Shown piece after piece: positions 18,172 to 28,354 of a DNA stretch of 64,000 nt; position 1 is the first letter of the stretch, and each line of letters starts with the position of its first letter. The translations under genes were made by a program, and so were the position numbers. This DNA comes from Pseudonocardia parietis (lineage in GTDB: Bacteria > Actinomycetota > Actinomycetes > Mycobacteriales > Pseudonocardiaceae): positions 1,302,001 to 1,366,000 of the forward strand of contig NZ_JAGINU010000001.1 in NCBI RefSeq assembly GCF_017876315.1, written 5' to 3'. A model generated the notes under the pieces. The model ran no database searches and was not told the DNA's origin. It saw only the letters and a list, made by a program, of their open reading frames with translations.

Positions 18172-21100
18172 GTGGGCTACAGCTTGGGAGTCGATCTCGG
18201 GACGACGTTCGTCGCCGCTGCGGTCGCGCACGCGTCCCGGGTGGAGATGTTCACCCTCGGCGACCGCAGCGTCGTGTCCCCGGCCGCGGTGTACGCGCGC
18301 GACGACGGCGAGCTGGTCACCGGTGACGCCGCGGTCCGCCGGGCGGTGAGCAACCCCGACCGGGTGTCCCGGGAGTTCAAACGACGCCTCGGCGACCCGA
18401 CCCCGGTGATCCTCGGCGGGTCGGCCTTCCCGGTCTCGATGCTGCTCGGCGTCGTGCTGCGCGACGTCGTCGCCCGGGTCGCCGGCACCGAGGGGCAGGC
18501 GCCCGACCGCCTCGTGCTCACCCACCCCGCCAACTGGGGTCCGTACCGGCGCGAGCTCTTCGACGAGGTGCCCGAGGCCGCCGAGCTGACCACGGGCGAC
18601 ATCACGGTGCAGCGTGCGGTCACCGAGCCGGAGGCGGCCGCCGCGCACTACGCCGCGTCCCGCAGCCTCGGCGAGGGCGACACGGTCGCCGTGTACGACC
18701 TCGGGGGCGGGACGTTCGACGCCACCGTGCTGCGCAAGCGCGCCGACGGCATCGAGATCCTCGGGACCCCGGAGGGCATCGAGCGCCTCGGCGGGGTGGA
18801 CTTCGACGAGGCGATCCTGTCGTTCGTCAACTTCCAGGCGGGTGGCGCGCTGACCGAGCTCGACCTGGGCGACTCGCAGACGTCGGTGGCGATGGCCCGG
18901 TTGCGGCAGGACTGCGTGCTCGCCAAGGAGGCCCTGTCGGTCGACACCGAGACGACGATCCCGGTGTTCCTGCCCCAGCGGCACTTCGACGTCCGGCTCA
19001 CGCTGTCCGAGTTCGAGAACATGATCCGGGCCCAGATCGAGTCGACGATCGGGGCGCTCACCCGGACCCTGCAGTCGGCCCGGGTCGAGCCGGACGACCT
19101 CAGCGCGGTGCTGCTGGTCGGCGGCTCCTCGCGGATCCCGCTGGTCGCCCGGATGCTCTCCGACGCGCTGGGGCGGCCGATCGTGATCGACACCCACCCC
19201 AAGTACGCGGTCGCCCTGGGCGCCGCCGAGCTGGCCAGGGAGAACGGTGAGGAGGCGGCCGGTCAGCCGTCCGCGAACGGGCATGCGGTGGGAGTGTCGG
19301 CTCACGGGGCGCCGGATCCCGGAGCTCGTGGAGCCGCCGCGCCGCCCTCCGGATCCGCGGGGTCCGGGAGCAGACGCCGTGCCGCGCCGTCCGTGCCACC
19401 GGGATCCGGGTCGCCGCGGTCCGCCGGGGCGCCGGCCGCTGCGGGCGGAGACCTGTCGCGCACTGCCGGGCAGGACGACGCCGCAGCTGCGGGCGGGCTG
19501 CCCCGCCCAGCCGGGGAGGCGGGTACCTCTCAGGCACCCGCCGGGCTGCCGCGCCCGCCCGAGGGCGGTCCGACCGGTTTGCCGCGCCGCCCCGAGGACG
19601 ACCCTGCCGGGCTGCCGCGGCCGCCCGGGGGTGGTTCGGGTGGCCTGCCGCGCCCGTCCGAGGCCGGGTCGGCCGGGCTGCCGCGCCCGCCCGGAACCGG
19701 GTCCGGACCCGGTGGCGGCCCACGCCCACCCGCGACCGGTTCGGGGGGCGGCACCGCGATCGGGGCAGCTACGGCTGCGACCGCCGCTGCCGCCGCATCG
19801 CCCGGAACGCGCAGCCGCGGGGGCGCTGCGCAACCCGCGGGGCAGCAGCCGACCGGCCCCGCCGCGCACCCCGCAGGGCAGGGGGCGACCGGCCCGGCCG
19901 CACAGTCTGCTGGGCAGGGGCCGACCGGCGCCGCCGCACCGCCCGGGTCCGCCGGATCCTCCACATCGGCCGGGACGTTCGGACCGGGGTGGTCCGGGAG
20001 TTCCGCCGGAACGTTCGGGACCGCTGGGACCACCCCGTCCGGGTCGGCCCCGCCCGGATCCGCACCGCCGACCGGCGGCGCCCACCGGGGACGCACGGTC
20101 CCGGCCGGGACGTCCGCCGGATCGCCCGGCGACGGTCCCTCGAGTACGCGGGCGTGGGCGACGTCGTCGTCCGACCCCGCGCCGGGCCGGCCGGGCGGCG
20201 CGGATACCACGGAGCCTCCGGACACCGTCGGGGGATCCGGTGGCGCCGCCCCACCGCCCGCCCGGCCGCCCGCCGCCGGGTGGCCCTCGTCGGACGGCCG
20301 CCGCCGGAGCCCGCTGCTCGCCGTGGCGGTCGTCGCGGTGCTGGCGCTGGCCGCGGGTGTGGTCGCCTTCCTCACCGGCGGCTACGGACTGTTCACCGGT
20401 GACGGCATCGCCCAGCCGGACGCGACCGCGCCGCCGTCGGAGGAGGGGGTCGCCGTCGCGGTGCCGATCCCGACCCTCGGCGAGGTGGTCCCGGCCGGTC
20501 CGACGTCCGGGTTCGTCGCGGTGTCCCCGAACGGCAGACTCGCCTACGTGGCGAACCGCGCGGCCGGTGTCGTCACCGTGATCGACACCTCGGTCGACCG
20601 GGTCACCGCCACCATCGAGGTGCCGGCCGGGCCCCCGCAGTACCTGGCGTTCGCCCCGGACGGCGCGCACGTCTACGTCAGCGTCTTCGACGAGGCGCGG
20701 ACGATCGCCGCCGTCGCGGTCCTCGACACCACCACGAACTCGGTGGTCGCGACCGTCCCGGTGCAGACGCGGCCGTTCGCGCTCGCGGTCACCCCGGACG
20801 GCAGCAAGGTCTACGTGCCCAACCACGACTCGGGCACCGTCTCGGTGATCGAGACGGCGACGAACGAGGTGACGCAGGAGATCAGGGTGGCGCGCAACCC
20901 GCACTGGGTCGCGATCTCCCCGGACGGCACGAGGCTCTACACCGCGAACCACGAGTCGAACGTGATCAGCGTGCTGGCCACGTCGGACGACCGGGTCCTC
21001 GCCGAGATCCCGGTCGGGACGAGCCCGCACAGCGTCGCGGTCAACCCGTCCCGGCCGCTGGTCGCCAACGTCAACTATGACGCCGCGTCCGTCTCGTTCA

Positions 21101-21372
21101 CCGATACGGCGAGCAACACCGTGGTCGCGACCGTTCCGGTCGGGATCAACCCGCAGGCGATCGCCTGGTCGCCGGACGGCCGGTTCGCCTACACCGCGAA
21201 CGTCACCGAGGACACCGTCTCGGTGATCAGCGCCGACACCTACACGGTGACCGCGACGCTCCCGGTGGGGGACGGCCCGACCAGCATCGCGGTGCTGCCC
21301 AACGGCACCCAGGCCTACGTCAGCAACCTCAACGACGGCACGCTGACCGTCCTGGACATCGGCTCCCGGTGA
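18172..21372 (+). CDS. Hsp70-like ATPase fused through a membrane segment to a YVTN beta-propeller
   Basis: 1066 residues from GTG 18172 with GGAGG six bases upstream. Residues 1-355 form an Hsp70/actin-like ATPase: GVDLGTTFVA (phosphate 1), VYDLGGGTFDATVL (phosphate 2), VLLVGGSSRIPLV (adenosine). A Gly/Pro/Ala-rich low-complexity linker covers about 359-712. A single transmembrane helix (LAVAVVAVLALAAGVVAFL) is at about 713-738. The C-terminal 290 residues are about seven YVTN-type blades (for example GRLAYVANRAAGVVTVID). No peptide-binding chaperone domain follows the ATPase. The layout implies a cytoplasmic ATPase coupled to an extracytoplasmic propeller; the ligand is unknown. Confidence 0.88.
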   Translation: MGYSLGVDLGTTFVAAAVAHASRVEMFTLGDRSVVSPAAVYARDDGELVTGDAAVRRAVSNPDRVSREFKRRLGDPTPVILGGSAFPVSMLLGVVLRDVVARVAGTEGQAPDRLVLTHPANWGPYRRELFDEVPEAAELTTGDITVQRAVTEPEAAAAHYAASRSLGEGDTVAVYDLGGGTFDATVLRKRADGIEILGTPEGIERLGGVDFDEAILSFVNFQAGGALTELDLGDSQTSVAMARLRQDCVLAKEALSVDTETTIPVFLPQRHFDVRLTLSEFENMIRAQIESTIGALTRTLQSARVEPDDLSAVLLVGGSSRIPLVARMLSDALGRPIVIDTHPKYAVALGAAELARENGEEAAGQPSANGHAVGVSAHGAPDPGARGAAAPPSGSAGSGSRRRAAPSVPPGSGSPRSAGAPAAAGGDLSRTAGQDDAAAAGGLPRPAGEAGTSQAPAGLPRPPEGGPTGLPRRPEDDPAGLPRPPGGGSGGLPRPSEAGSAGLPRPPGTGSGPGGGPRPPATGSGGGTAIGAATAATAAAAASPGTRSRGGAAQPAGQQPTGPAAHPAGQGATGPAAQSAGQGPTGAAAPPGSAGSSTSAGTFGPGWSGSSAGTFGTAGTTPSGSAPPGSAPPTGGAHRGRTVPAGTSAGSPGDGPSSTRAWATSSSDPAPGRPGGADTTEPPDTVGGSGGAAPPPARPPAAGWPSSDGRRRSPLLAVAVVAVLALAAGVVAFLTGGYGLFTGDGIAQPDATAPPSEEGVAVAVPIPTLGEVVPAGPTSGFVAVSPNGRLAYVANRAAGVVTVIDTSVDRVTATIEVPAGPPQYLAFAPDGAHVYVSVFDEARTIAAVAVLDTTTNSVVATVPVQTRPFALAVTPDGSKVYVPNHDSGTVSVIETATNEVTQEIRVARNPHWVAISPDGTRLYTANHESNVISVLATSDDRVLAEIPVGTSPHSVAVNPSRPLVANVNYDAASVSFTDTASNTVVATVPVGINPQAIAWSPDGRFAYTANVTEDTVSVISADTYTVTATLPVGDGPTSIAVLPNGTQAYVSNLNDGTLTVLDIGSR

Positions 21373-21382
21373 TCACCCGTTA

Positions 21383-21419
21383 TGGAGTGCAGCGTGCGCG
21401 TAGCGGGCGCGACACTCCA
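21383..21419 (+). terminator. Putative terminator hairpin after the Hsp70-propeller gene
   Basis: TGGAGTG (21383-21389) pairs with CACTCCA (21413-21419), and the G+C-rich interior can pair further. It begins 11 bases after the stop codon. There is no U-run, as is common for actinobacterial terminators. Confidence 0.45.
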
Positions 21420-21800
21420 CGACCGTCGATCACCAGGCCGGGAGCATGCACGGGCGCGCGGAGCCGGGTGGGATGCCCGCCCGGTGCCCGGTGCCCGGTG
21501 CCCGGTGCCCGGTGCCCGGTGCTCGATCGGCATGCCCCGGCCACGGGCAGGGAGGCCTCGTGCAGATCGACGGCACCGGACGCCCCACCGCCCGCGCCAG
21601 GACAGGCGTGGCCAGGTCGAGACGCACATTCCTGCCCTGCCCGGGCGGATGCGCGCTGATCGACGGGCACAGCGCAGCCGAGATGCACGTTCTCGCCCCG
21701 TTCAGGGCCAGAACGTGCTGATCGAGACGGCAGCCGGGCGGGGCGCGATCCAGCCCCGGTGGGCCGGTGCGCGCGTGACGGAGCAGGGAGCCGAGGAGGC
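21420..21800. repeat. Non-coding gap with heptamer tandem repeat and hairpin
   Basis: No convincing gene is seen in this gap between the Hsp70-propeller and MoaD-like genes. It holds six perfect tandem copies of CCGGTGC at 21481-21522. A long hairpin has GCACGTTCT at 21685-21693 pairing with AGAACGTGC at 21710-21718. Loose variants of GCTGATCGACGG recur near 21563, 21656 and 21718. Short open frames here have repeat-derived, biased composition. Confidence 0.6.
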
Positions 21801-22094
21801 TCAGCCGCCCGCGAAGGGGGGCAGCACGTCCAGGGTCGCCGCGCCGCCTAGCGCGGCGGAACGGTCCCGCACCGCCACCTCGTCGAGCAGGAAGCTGCAG
21901 CGGTCCAGTACCCGCCCCAGCTCCGGGCCGTGCGCGTCGCGCAGGGTGGCGACGGCGTCGGCGACGGTCGCGCCCTCGGTGATCGCGACGGTCTCCTCCG
22001 GCGTCCCCGCGGCGGACTTGGCCGCCGCGAAGTAGCGCACGGTCAGGGTGCGGGTGGCCGTGTGGACGGCACCGGTCGTCATGGGAAGGCTCAT
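21801..22094 (-). CDS. MoaD/ThiS-family ubiquitin-like sulfur carrier
   Basis: 97 residues from ATG 22094; ATG 22082 is an alternative with better spacing from GGAGG. A beta-grasp protein ending in PPFAGG: the C-terminal Gly-Gly is thiocarboxylated in this family. The VRYFAAAKSAAG start is typical of MoaD, the small subunit of molybdopterin synthase. The gene overlaps the moaA stop codon (ATGA), placing it in molybdenum cofactor synthesis. No MoaE is seen in the window. Confidence 0.85.
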   Translation of the reverse strand: MSLPMTTGAVHTATRTLTVRYFAAAKSAAGTPEETVAITEGATVADAVATLRDAHGPELGRVLDRCSFLLDEVAVRDRSAALGGAATLDVLPPFAGG

Positions 22095-23149
22095 CCTCCG
22101 ATCGCGCTCATCGGGCGCGTGGGCTGCAGGAATCCGGGGTCGTCGATGTCGTGGCCGGCCTTCTTGCCCCACATGGCGTTCCGCCAGGTCTCGGCGATCT
22201 CCGCGTCGGACGAGCCGCCGCGCACCATCGCCCGCAGGTCGGTCTCGCCGGTGGCGAACAGGCAGGTGCGGACCTGGCCGTCGGCGGTGAGCCGGGTCCG
22301 GTCGCAGGCCCCGCAGAACGGCCGGGTCACCGAGGCGATCACTCCGACGACGTCCGGCCCACCGTTGACGACGAACTTCTCGGCCGGGGCGCCACCGCGG
22401 TCCTCGTCCGACTCGGTGAGCACGAACCGCTGCTCGAGGCGTTCCAGGATCTCCTCGGCGGTGATCATCTCGCTGCGCCGCCAGCCGTGCTGGGCGTCGA
22501 GCGGCATCTGCTCGATGAACCGCAGCTGGTAGCCGTGCTCGACCGCGAACGCGAGCAGGTCGGCGGCCTCGTCGTCGTTCACCCCGCGCATCAGCACCGT
22601 GTTGATCTTCACGGGCCGCATGCCCGCCGCGTGCGCCGCGGCGAGCCCGTCGAGCACGTCCTGCAGCCGGTCCCGCCGGGTGATCTCGGCGAACCGCTCG
22701 GGCCGCAGGGTGTCCATCGAGACGTTGAGCCGGTCGACCCCGGCCGCCGCGAGGGCCTCCGCGCGCCGGGCCAGGCCGACGCCGTTGGTGGTCAGCGAGA
22801 TGTCCGGTCGCGGCCGCAGCTCCGAGGCCGCGGACAGCACGTTCTCCAGTCCCTTGCGCAGCATCGGCTCGCCGCCGGTGAAGCGCAGCTCCTCGACGCC
22901 GAGCTCGTGCACGGCGATCGCGATCAGCCGGTTGAGCTCGTCGTCGGTCAGCTGCTCGTCGCGCGGCATCCAGTCCAGGCCCTCGGCGGGCATGCAGTAG
23001 GTGCAGCGCAGGTTGCAGCGGTCGGTGAGCGAGATCCGCAGGTCCGTCGCCACCCGGCCGAACCCGTCGATCAGCCGCGAATCGTCGGGCCGGGCCGGGT
23101 CTCGGGGCGGGCCGCCGCGCAGGGACGGCAGGCCGAGCTCGGTGGTCAT
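22091..23149 (-). CDS. moaA: GTP 3',8-cyclase MoaA (radical SAM)
   Basis: 352 residues. It catalyses the first step of molybdenum cofactor synthesis, converting GTP to 3',8-cyclo-GTP. The N-terminal radical-SAM cluster motif is CNLRCTYC. The C-terminal cluster motif CGACDRTRLTADGQVRTCLF has the CxxC and later Cys that bind the second 4Fe-4S cluster. The protein ends in Gly-Gly, as MoaA does. Length is normal. It is followed without a gap by the MoaD-like gene. No strong ribosome-binding site is visible at ATG 23149. Confidence 0.93.
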   Translation of the reverse strand: MTTELGLPSLRGGPPRDPARPDDSRLIDGFGRVATDLRISLTDRCNLRCTYCMPAEGLDWMPRDEQLTDDELNRLIAIAVHELGVEELRFTGGEPMLRKGLENVLSAASELRPRPDISLTTNGVGLARRAEALAAAGVDRLNVSMDTLRPERFAEITRRDRLQDVLDGLAAAHAAGMRPVKINTVLMRGVNDDEAADLLAFAVEHGYQLRFIEQMPLDAQHGWRRSEMITAEEILERLEQRFVLTESDEDRGGAPAEKFVVNGGPDVVGVIASVTRPFCGACDRTRLTADGQVRTCLFATGETDLRAMVRGGSSDAEIAETWRNAMWGKKAGHDIDDPGFLQPTRPMSAIGG

Positions 23150-23262
23150 GGACGCGAGGCTAACCCTGTCCGCCGGAGTCCGGCCATGCCGACTTTCCGC
23201 AGCTCAGCGGCATGATCCGCACCCGCGGGACGGTCCGGTCCCGGCTGTCGCAGATGCGGAAC

Positions 23263-23303
23263 TAGTCACCGTGTACCTAGTCGAAAGGATAGGTACCGGG
23301 TGA

Positions 23304-23306
<3 letters not shown>
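23263..23306 (-). terminator. Two-part inverted repeat overlapping the acyl-CoA dehydrogenase stop codon
   Basis: Outer arms TAGTCACC (23263-23270) and GGTGACTA (23299-23306), and inner arms GTACCTA (23273-23279) and TAGGTAC (23290-23296), enclose a 10-base loop. Both stems are perfect, with a two-base mismatch between them. The outer arm contains the TAG stop of the acyl-CoA dehydrogenase gene. It probably terminates that transcript before moaA; a protein-binding dyad is the alternative. Confidence 0.6.
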
Positions 23307-24509
<1,203 letters not shown>

Positions 24510-24616
24510 ACCGGGATCAGACCACACGCCGGCGGACACCGGCACGGGGGCGATCGCGTGGATCTGCGCGGGCGCCGCCGTGGCCCCGCCGCAGGCGCGA
24601 CCCTAGTATCCGGGTC

Positions 24617-25021
24617 GTGCCGCACTTCAGGATCTCCGAGGCCGCGCGGCTGCTCGGCGTCAGCGACGACACCGTCCGGCGGTGGGTGGACGCGGGGACG
24701 CTGCCGGTCCAGGCCGACGCGTCCAACCGCAAGGTCATCGACGGGGCGTCCCTCGCCGAGTTCGCCCGCGAGCACGCCTCCGCCCCACCGGACCCCTCGG
24801 TGGTCCAGCGCTCGGCGCGCAACCGGATGGTCGGGCTGGTCACCTCGGTGATCACCGACACCGTGATGGCGCAGGTGGAGATGCAGTGCGGCCCGCACCG
24901 GGTGGTCTCGCTGATGAGCAGCGAGGCCGTGCGTGACCTCGGCCTGGAACCCGGCGCGCTCGCGGTGGCGGTGATCAAGTCGACGAACGTCGTGGTGGAG
25001 ACACCGGGCGGCCATCTGTGA
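24617..25021 (+). CDS. HTH/TOBE molybdenum-responsive regulator or molbindin
   Basis: 134 residues from GTG 24617. The N-terminal MerR/excisionase-type HTH is RISEAARLLGVSDDTVRRWV. A C-terminal TOBE domain (NRMVGLVTSVITDTVMAQVE to STNVVVETPG) binds molybdate in related proteins. The stop overlaps the GTG of modB by four bases. The arrangement suggests it senses molybdate and controls, or stores metal for, the transporter encoded next to it. Confidence 0.85.
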   Translation: MPHFRISEAARLLGVSDDTVRRWVDAGTLPVQADASNRKVIDGASLAEFAREHASAPPDPSVVQRSARNRMVGLVTSVITDTVMAQVEMQCGPHRVVSLMSSEAVRDLGLEPGALAVAVIKSTNVVVETPGGHL

Positions 25022-25875
25022 CCACGGCGCCCCCCGCGCGACCGGCCCGCCGGGAGGGGGCCGCGGACCGGCACGCCACCGGGGTCGGGCTGCCGGGCTG
25101 GATGTGGTTCCCGGCCGGTCTCGGCTTCCTGCTGATCGCCCTGCCACCTGCCGGCCTGCTCTGGGTGGCCGACTGGGCGCAGATGCCGTCCCTGTTGACC
25201 AGCGACGCGGCGCTGTCGGCGCTACGCCTGTCGCTGCTCACCGCGGCCGTCTCGACCACGCTCTGCCTGCTGCTGGGCGGCCCGCTCGCCGTCGTGCTGG
25301 CCCGCGGCCGGATCAACCGCCTGCCCCGCGCGATGCGTGCGGTCCGCTCGGTCGTGCTGCTGCCGCTGGTGCTGCCCCCGGTCGTCGGCGGCCTCGCGCT
25401 GTTGTTCCTGCTCGGGGCGAACGGCCTGGTCGGGCAGGGCCTGGAGACCGCGTTCGGGGTCTTCGTCCCGTTCACGACGGTCGCGGTGGTGCTGGCCCAG
25501 ACGTTCGTCGCGATGCCGTTCCTGATCGTGTCCCTGGAGGGCGCGCTGCGCACCGCGGGGGAGCGCTACGAGGCGACGGCCGCGACCCTGGGCGCCGGGC
25601 CCGGACTGGCGTTCCGGCGGGTGACGCTGCCGCTGGTGCTGCCCGGCCTGGCATCCGGCCTGGTGCTCTCCTTCGCCCGCTGCATGGGTGAGTTCGGCGC
25701 GACGATCGCGTTCGCCGGCAGCCTGGAGGGCACCACCCGGACCCTCCCGCTGCTGGTCTACCTGCAGGGCGAGACCGACGTGGCCGGTGCGGTCGCGCTG
25801 TCGCTGCTGCTGGTGGTGGTGTCGCTGATCGTGATCGTGGTGGGCAGACCGCGCGGCATGGACGGCCGGGGATGA
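25018..25875 (+). CDS. modB: Molybdate ABC transporter permease ModB
   Basis: 285 residues from GTG 25018, overlapping the regulator stop. About five or six transmembrane helices. The EAA loop, which contacts the ATPase, is visible as YEATAATLGAGPGLAFRRVTLP near residue 180, followed by CMGEFGATIAFAGS, which is characteristic of ModB. It overlaps modC by four bases. The periplasmic binding protein gene modA, normally adjacent, is absent from this operon and from the window. Confidence 0.88.
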   Translation: MTTAPPARPARREGAADRHATGVGLPGWMWFPAGLGFLLIALPPAGLLWVADWAQMPSLLTSDAALSALRLSLLTAAVSTTLCLLLGGPLAVVLARGRINRLPRAMRAVRSVVLLPLVLPPVVGGLALLFLLGANGLVGQGLETAFGVFVPFTTVAVVLAQTFVAMPFLIVSLEGALRTAGERYEATAATLGAGPGLAFRRVTLPLVLPGLASGLVLSFARCMGEFGATIAFAGSLEGTTRTLPLLVYLQGETDVAGAVALSLLLVVVSLIVIVVGRPRGMDGRG

Positions 25876-26978
25876 GCGGCGCCGCCGCGACCGGGGTCGA
25901 GCTCTCGGCGCACCTCGAGCGGGACGGGTTCACCCTCGACGTGGAGCTGGCGGTCGCCGACGGCGAGGTCGTCGCCGTCCTCGGACCGAACGGCGCCGGC
26001 AAGTCGACCCTGCTCGGCGTCCTGTCCGGCCTGCTCCGCCCGGACTCCGGACGCCTGCGCGTCGCCGGGCGCACGCTGCTCGACACCGCGACGGGGGAGT
26101 TCGTCCCCGCACACCGGCGCGGGGTCGGGCTGCTCGCCCAGGAGCCGTTGCTGTTCCCGCACCTGTCGGCGCTGGCCAACGTCGCGTTCGGCCCGAGGGC
26201 CCACGGCGTCCCCCGGGGCGCGGCCGAGGAACGCGCCGGCGGGCTGCTCGCCGACGTCGGCGTCACCGAGCTCGCCGCGCGGCGCCCCGCGCAGCTCTCC
26301 GGCGGGCAGCAGCAGCGGGTGGCCCTGGCCCGCGCGCTCGCCCCACGACCCGGGCTGCTGCTGCTCGACGAGCCGCTCGCGGCGCTGGACGTCGACGCCA
26401 CCCCGGCGATGCGCACCCTGCTCCGCCGGGTGATCGCCGACGCGAAGCAGACCGCGCTGCTGGTCACCCACGACGCGCTCGACGCCCTGGTCCTCGCCGA
26501 CCGGGTGATCGTGCTCGACCGTGGCCGGATCGTCGAGCAGGGCCCGGCCCGCGAGGTGCTGGCCCGCCCGCGCAGCGCGTTCTCGGCCCGGATCGCCGGC
26601 CTGGACCTCGTGCCCGGGACGGTGGACGGCGCCGGGCTGCGCACCGCAGACGGCGTCGAGCTGCACGGGCACGCCGTCGAGGTGGAACGCGGCGAGGCCG
26701 CGGTGGCGGTGTTCCCGCCGTCCGCGGTGTCGGTGCACGCCACCCGCCCCGAGGGGAGCCCCCGCAACGTGTTCCGGGTCCGGGTGGCGGCCCTCGAACC
26801 CCGCGGCGAGACCGTCCGGCTGCGTGCGACCGCACCGGCGGGCGGCCCGGAGTGGGTCGACGGGCTCGCCGCGGACGTCACGCCGACCGCCGTCGCCGAT
26901 CTCGCGATCGAGCCGGGGCACGAGCTGTGGTTCGCGGTGAAGGCCACCGAGGTGGCCGTGCACGGCCGTCACGCGTGA
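25872..26978 (+). CDS. modC: Molybdate ABC transporter ATP-binding protein ModC
   Basis: 368 residues from ATG 25872. Walker A GPNGAGKST (about residue 38), signature LSGGQQQRVALARAL, Walker B LLLLDEPLAALD and the switch His in LLVTHD are all present. The C-terminal third (about 235-368) is a TOBE-like regulatory domain, as in ModC. It energises molybdate import with ModB. Confidence 0.9.
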   Translation: MSGAAATGVELSAHLERDGFTLDVELAVADGEVVAVLGPNGAGKSTLLGVLSGLLRPDSGRLRVAGRTLLDTATGEFVPAHRRGVGLLAQEPLLFPHLSALANVAFGPRAHGVPRGAAEERAGGLLADVGVTELAARRPAQLSGGQQQRVALARALAPRPGLLLLDEPLAALDVDATPAMRTLLRRVIADAKQTALLVTHDALDALVLADRVIVLDRGRIVEQGPAREVLARPRSAFSARIAGLDLVPGTVDGAGLRTADGVELHGHAVEVERGEAAVAVFPPSAVSVHATRPEGSPRNVFRVRVAALEPRGETVRLRATAPAGGPEWVDGLAADVTPTAVADLAIEPGHELWFAVKATEVAVHGRHA

Positions 26979-27104
26979 ACCGCCCTGACACGTGAACCGC
27001 CCCCGACACTTGAAACACACCGTCACCCCATCGGTCGCAGACGTCACCCGGGCCACCATCGTGTCTCTCGCACCATCCGCCACACGCGAATAACGTCGCG
27101 TTCC

Positions 27105-28292
27105 GTGAGCCTCCCGCGTTCCCGTGCCGCCCTGTCGGTCATCGCCGGCCTGCTGGTGACGGCGCTCGGTGTTCCACTCGCGCCCACCGCGGCCGCGGCC
27201 GCCACGGCCCCCGGAGCGCCCATCGGCTACCTGGTGCAGACGGCGTCGGCCGGTCAGACGCGGGCCGCGGCCGAGGCGGTGGGGGCCGAGCCGACCGTCA
27301 CCTTCGACAGCGTGGTGCACGGTTTCGCCGCCCCGCTGGACTCCGCCCAGGCCGCCGAGCTGCGTGACCGGCCCGGCGTCGTCGGGGTCGAGGAGGACCG
27401 GACGATCACCCCGCTCGACCCGCAGGCGGTCCACCAGGACGCACCGCTCGGCCCGGCACAGGCCGAGCAGGCCCCCGGCAACTGGGGTCTCGACCGGATC
27501 GACCAGCCGGACCTACCCCTCGACGGGCAGTACCGGCGCACCGCGGACGGTTCCGGGGTGGACGTGTTCGTGCTGGACACCGGCGTGGACGAGGGCCACC
27601 CGCAGTTCGGTGGCCGGGCGACGCTCGAGACGAACACGATCGACCAGCGCGACGAGGACTGCGACGGGCACGGCACCGTCGTCGCCGGGATCGCGGCGGC
27701 GAAGGACTACGGCGTCGCGCCCGGCGCGAACGTCCGCTCGGTGAAGGTGCTCGACTGCAACGGCACCGGCACGCTGTCGTCGCTGCTCGCCGGGCTCGAC
27801 TGGGTGGTGCAGAACAAGCGCGGTCCCTCGGTCGCGGTCATGTCCTGGAGCTACGGGAGCTCGCCGATCCTGGAGCAGGCGGTGAAGCGGATGATCGATG
27901 GCGGGGTGTTCGCGGCGTCCTCGGCCGGCAACACCGGCGGCGACGACTGCACCGCGCTGCCGCGTGCGGTGGGCGGTGTGCTGGTCGTCGCGAACTCCAC
28001 GATCGAGGACGGGCGGGCGTCGAACTCCTCGACCGGGCGCTGCGTGTCGCTCTACGCGCCGGGCACCCGGATCGTGGCTCCGGTGCCCGGCGGCGGTACC
28101 GCGTCCTACAGCGGGACGTCGATGGCGGCCCCGTTCGCGGTGGGCGTGGCGGCCCTCTACAAGCAGGCCCGGGGCGACCAGCCGTCGGCCTCGGTGAAGA
28201 AGTGGATCGTCGACAACGCCGTCGGAGGGAAGATCGACGGCGGGGCCACCGGCGGGACGCCGAACCGGTTGCTGCAGACCGGCGGGCTGTAA
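27105..28292 (+). CDS. Secreted subtilisin-like serine peptidase (S8 family)
   Basis: 395 residues from GTG 27105. Signal peptide about 1-33 (LSVIAGLLVTALGVPLAPTAAAA). An inhibitor-I9-type propeptide follows (about 43-105). The peptidase domain has Asp in FVLDTGVDEGHP, His in DGHGTVVAGIAA and Ser in GTSMAAPFAVG, so the triad is complete. It resembles secreted aqualysin/proteinase-K-type proteases; cysteines in EDCDGHG, VLDCNG, DDCTA and GRCVS suggest disulfides. There is no C-terminal anchor. It is transcribed alone. Confidence 0.9.
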   Translation: MSLPRSRAALSVIAGLLVTALGVPLAPTAAAAATAPGAPIGYLVQTASAGQTRAAAEAVGAEPTVTFDSVVHGFAAPLDSAQAAELRDRPGVVGVEEDRTITPLDPQAVHQDAPLGPAQAEQAPGNWGLDRIDQPDLPLDGQYRRTADGSGVDVFVLDTGVDEGHPQFGGRATLETNTIDQRDEDCDGHGTVVAGIAAAKDYGVAPGANVRSVKVLDCNGTGTLSSLLAGLDWVVQNKRGPSVAVMSWSYGSSPILEQAVKRMIDGGVFAASSAGNTGGDDCTALPRAVGGVLVVANSTIEDGRASNSSTGRCVSLYAPGTRIVAPVPGGGTASYSGTSMAAPFAVGVAALYKQARGDQPSASVKKWIVDNAVGGKIDGGATGGTPNRLLQTGGL

Positions 28293-28354
28293 GCCCCCCA
28301 CCGGGCCGGGAGCACGCCGAGCAGGTCCGAAAGCATTGTGGATACCGTCCGGGC

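Noticed and set aside
17377..21030. Long minus-strand extension of the NarL-type regulator frame across the Hsp70-propeller gene
   Set aside because: The extension is low-complexity Arg/Gly/Pro sequence. The regulator has a natural GTG start with ribosome-binding site at 17376, and the plus strand carries a well-supported gene.
21481..21522. Possible CRISPR-like array
   Set aside because: The 7-bp units are contiguous, with no spacers and no cas genes; it is a simple tandem repeat.
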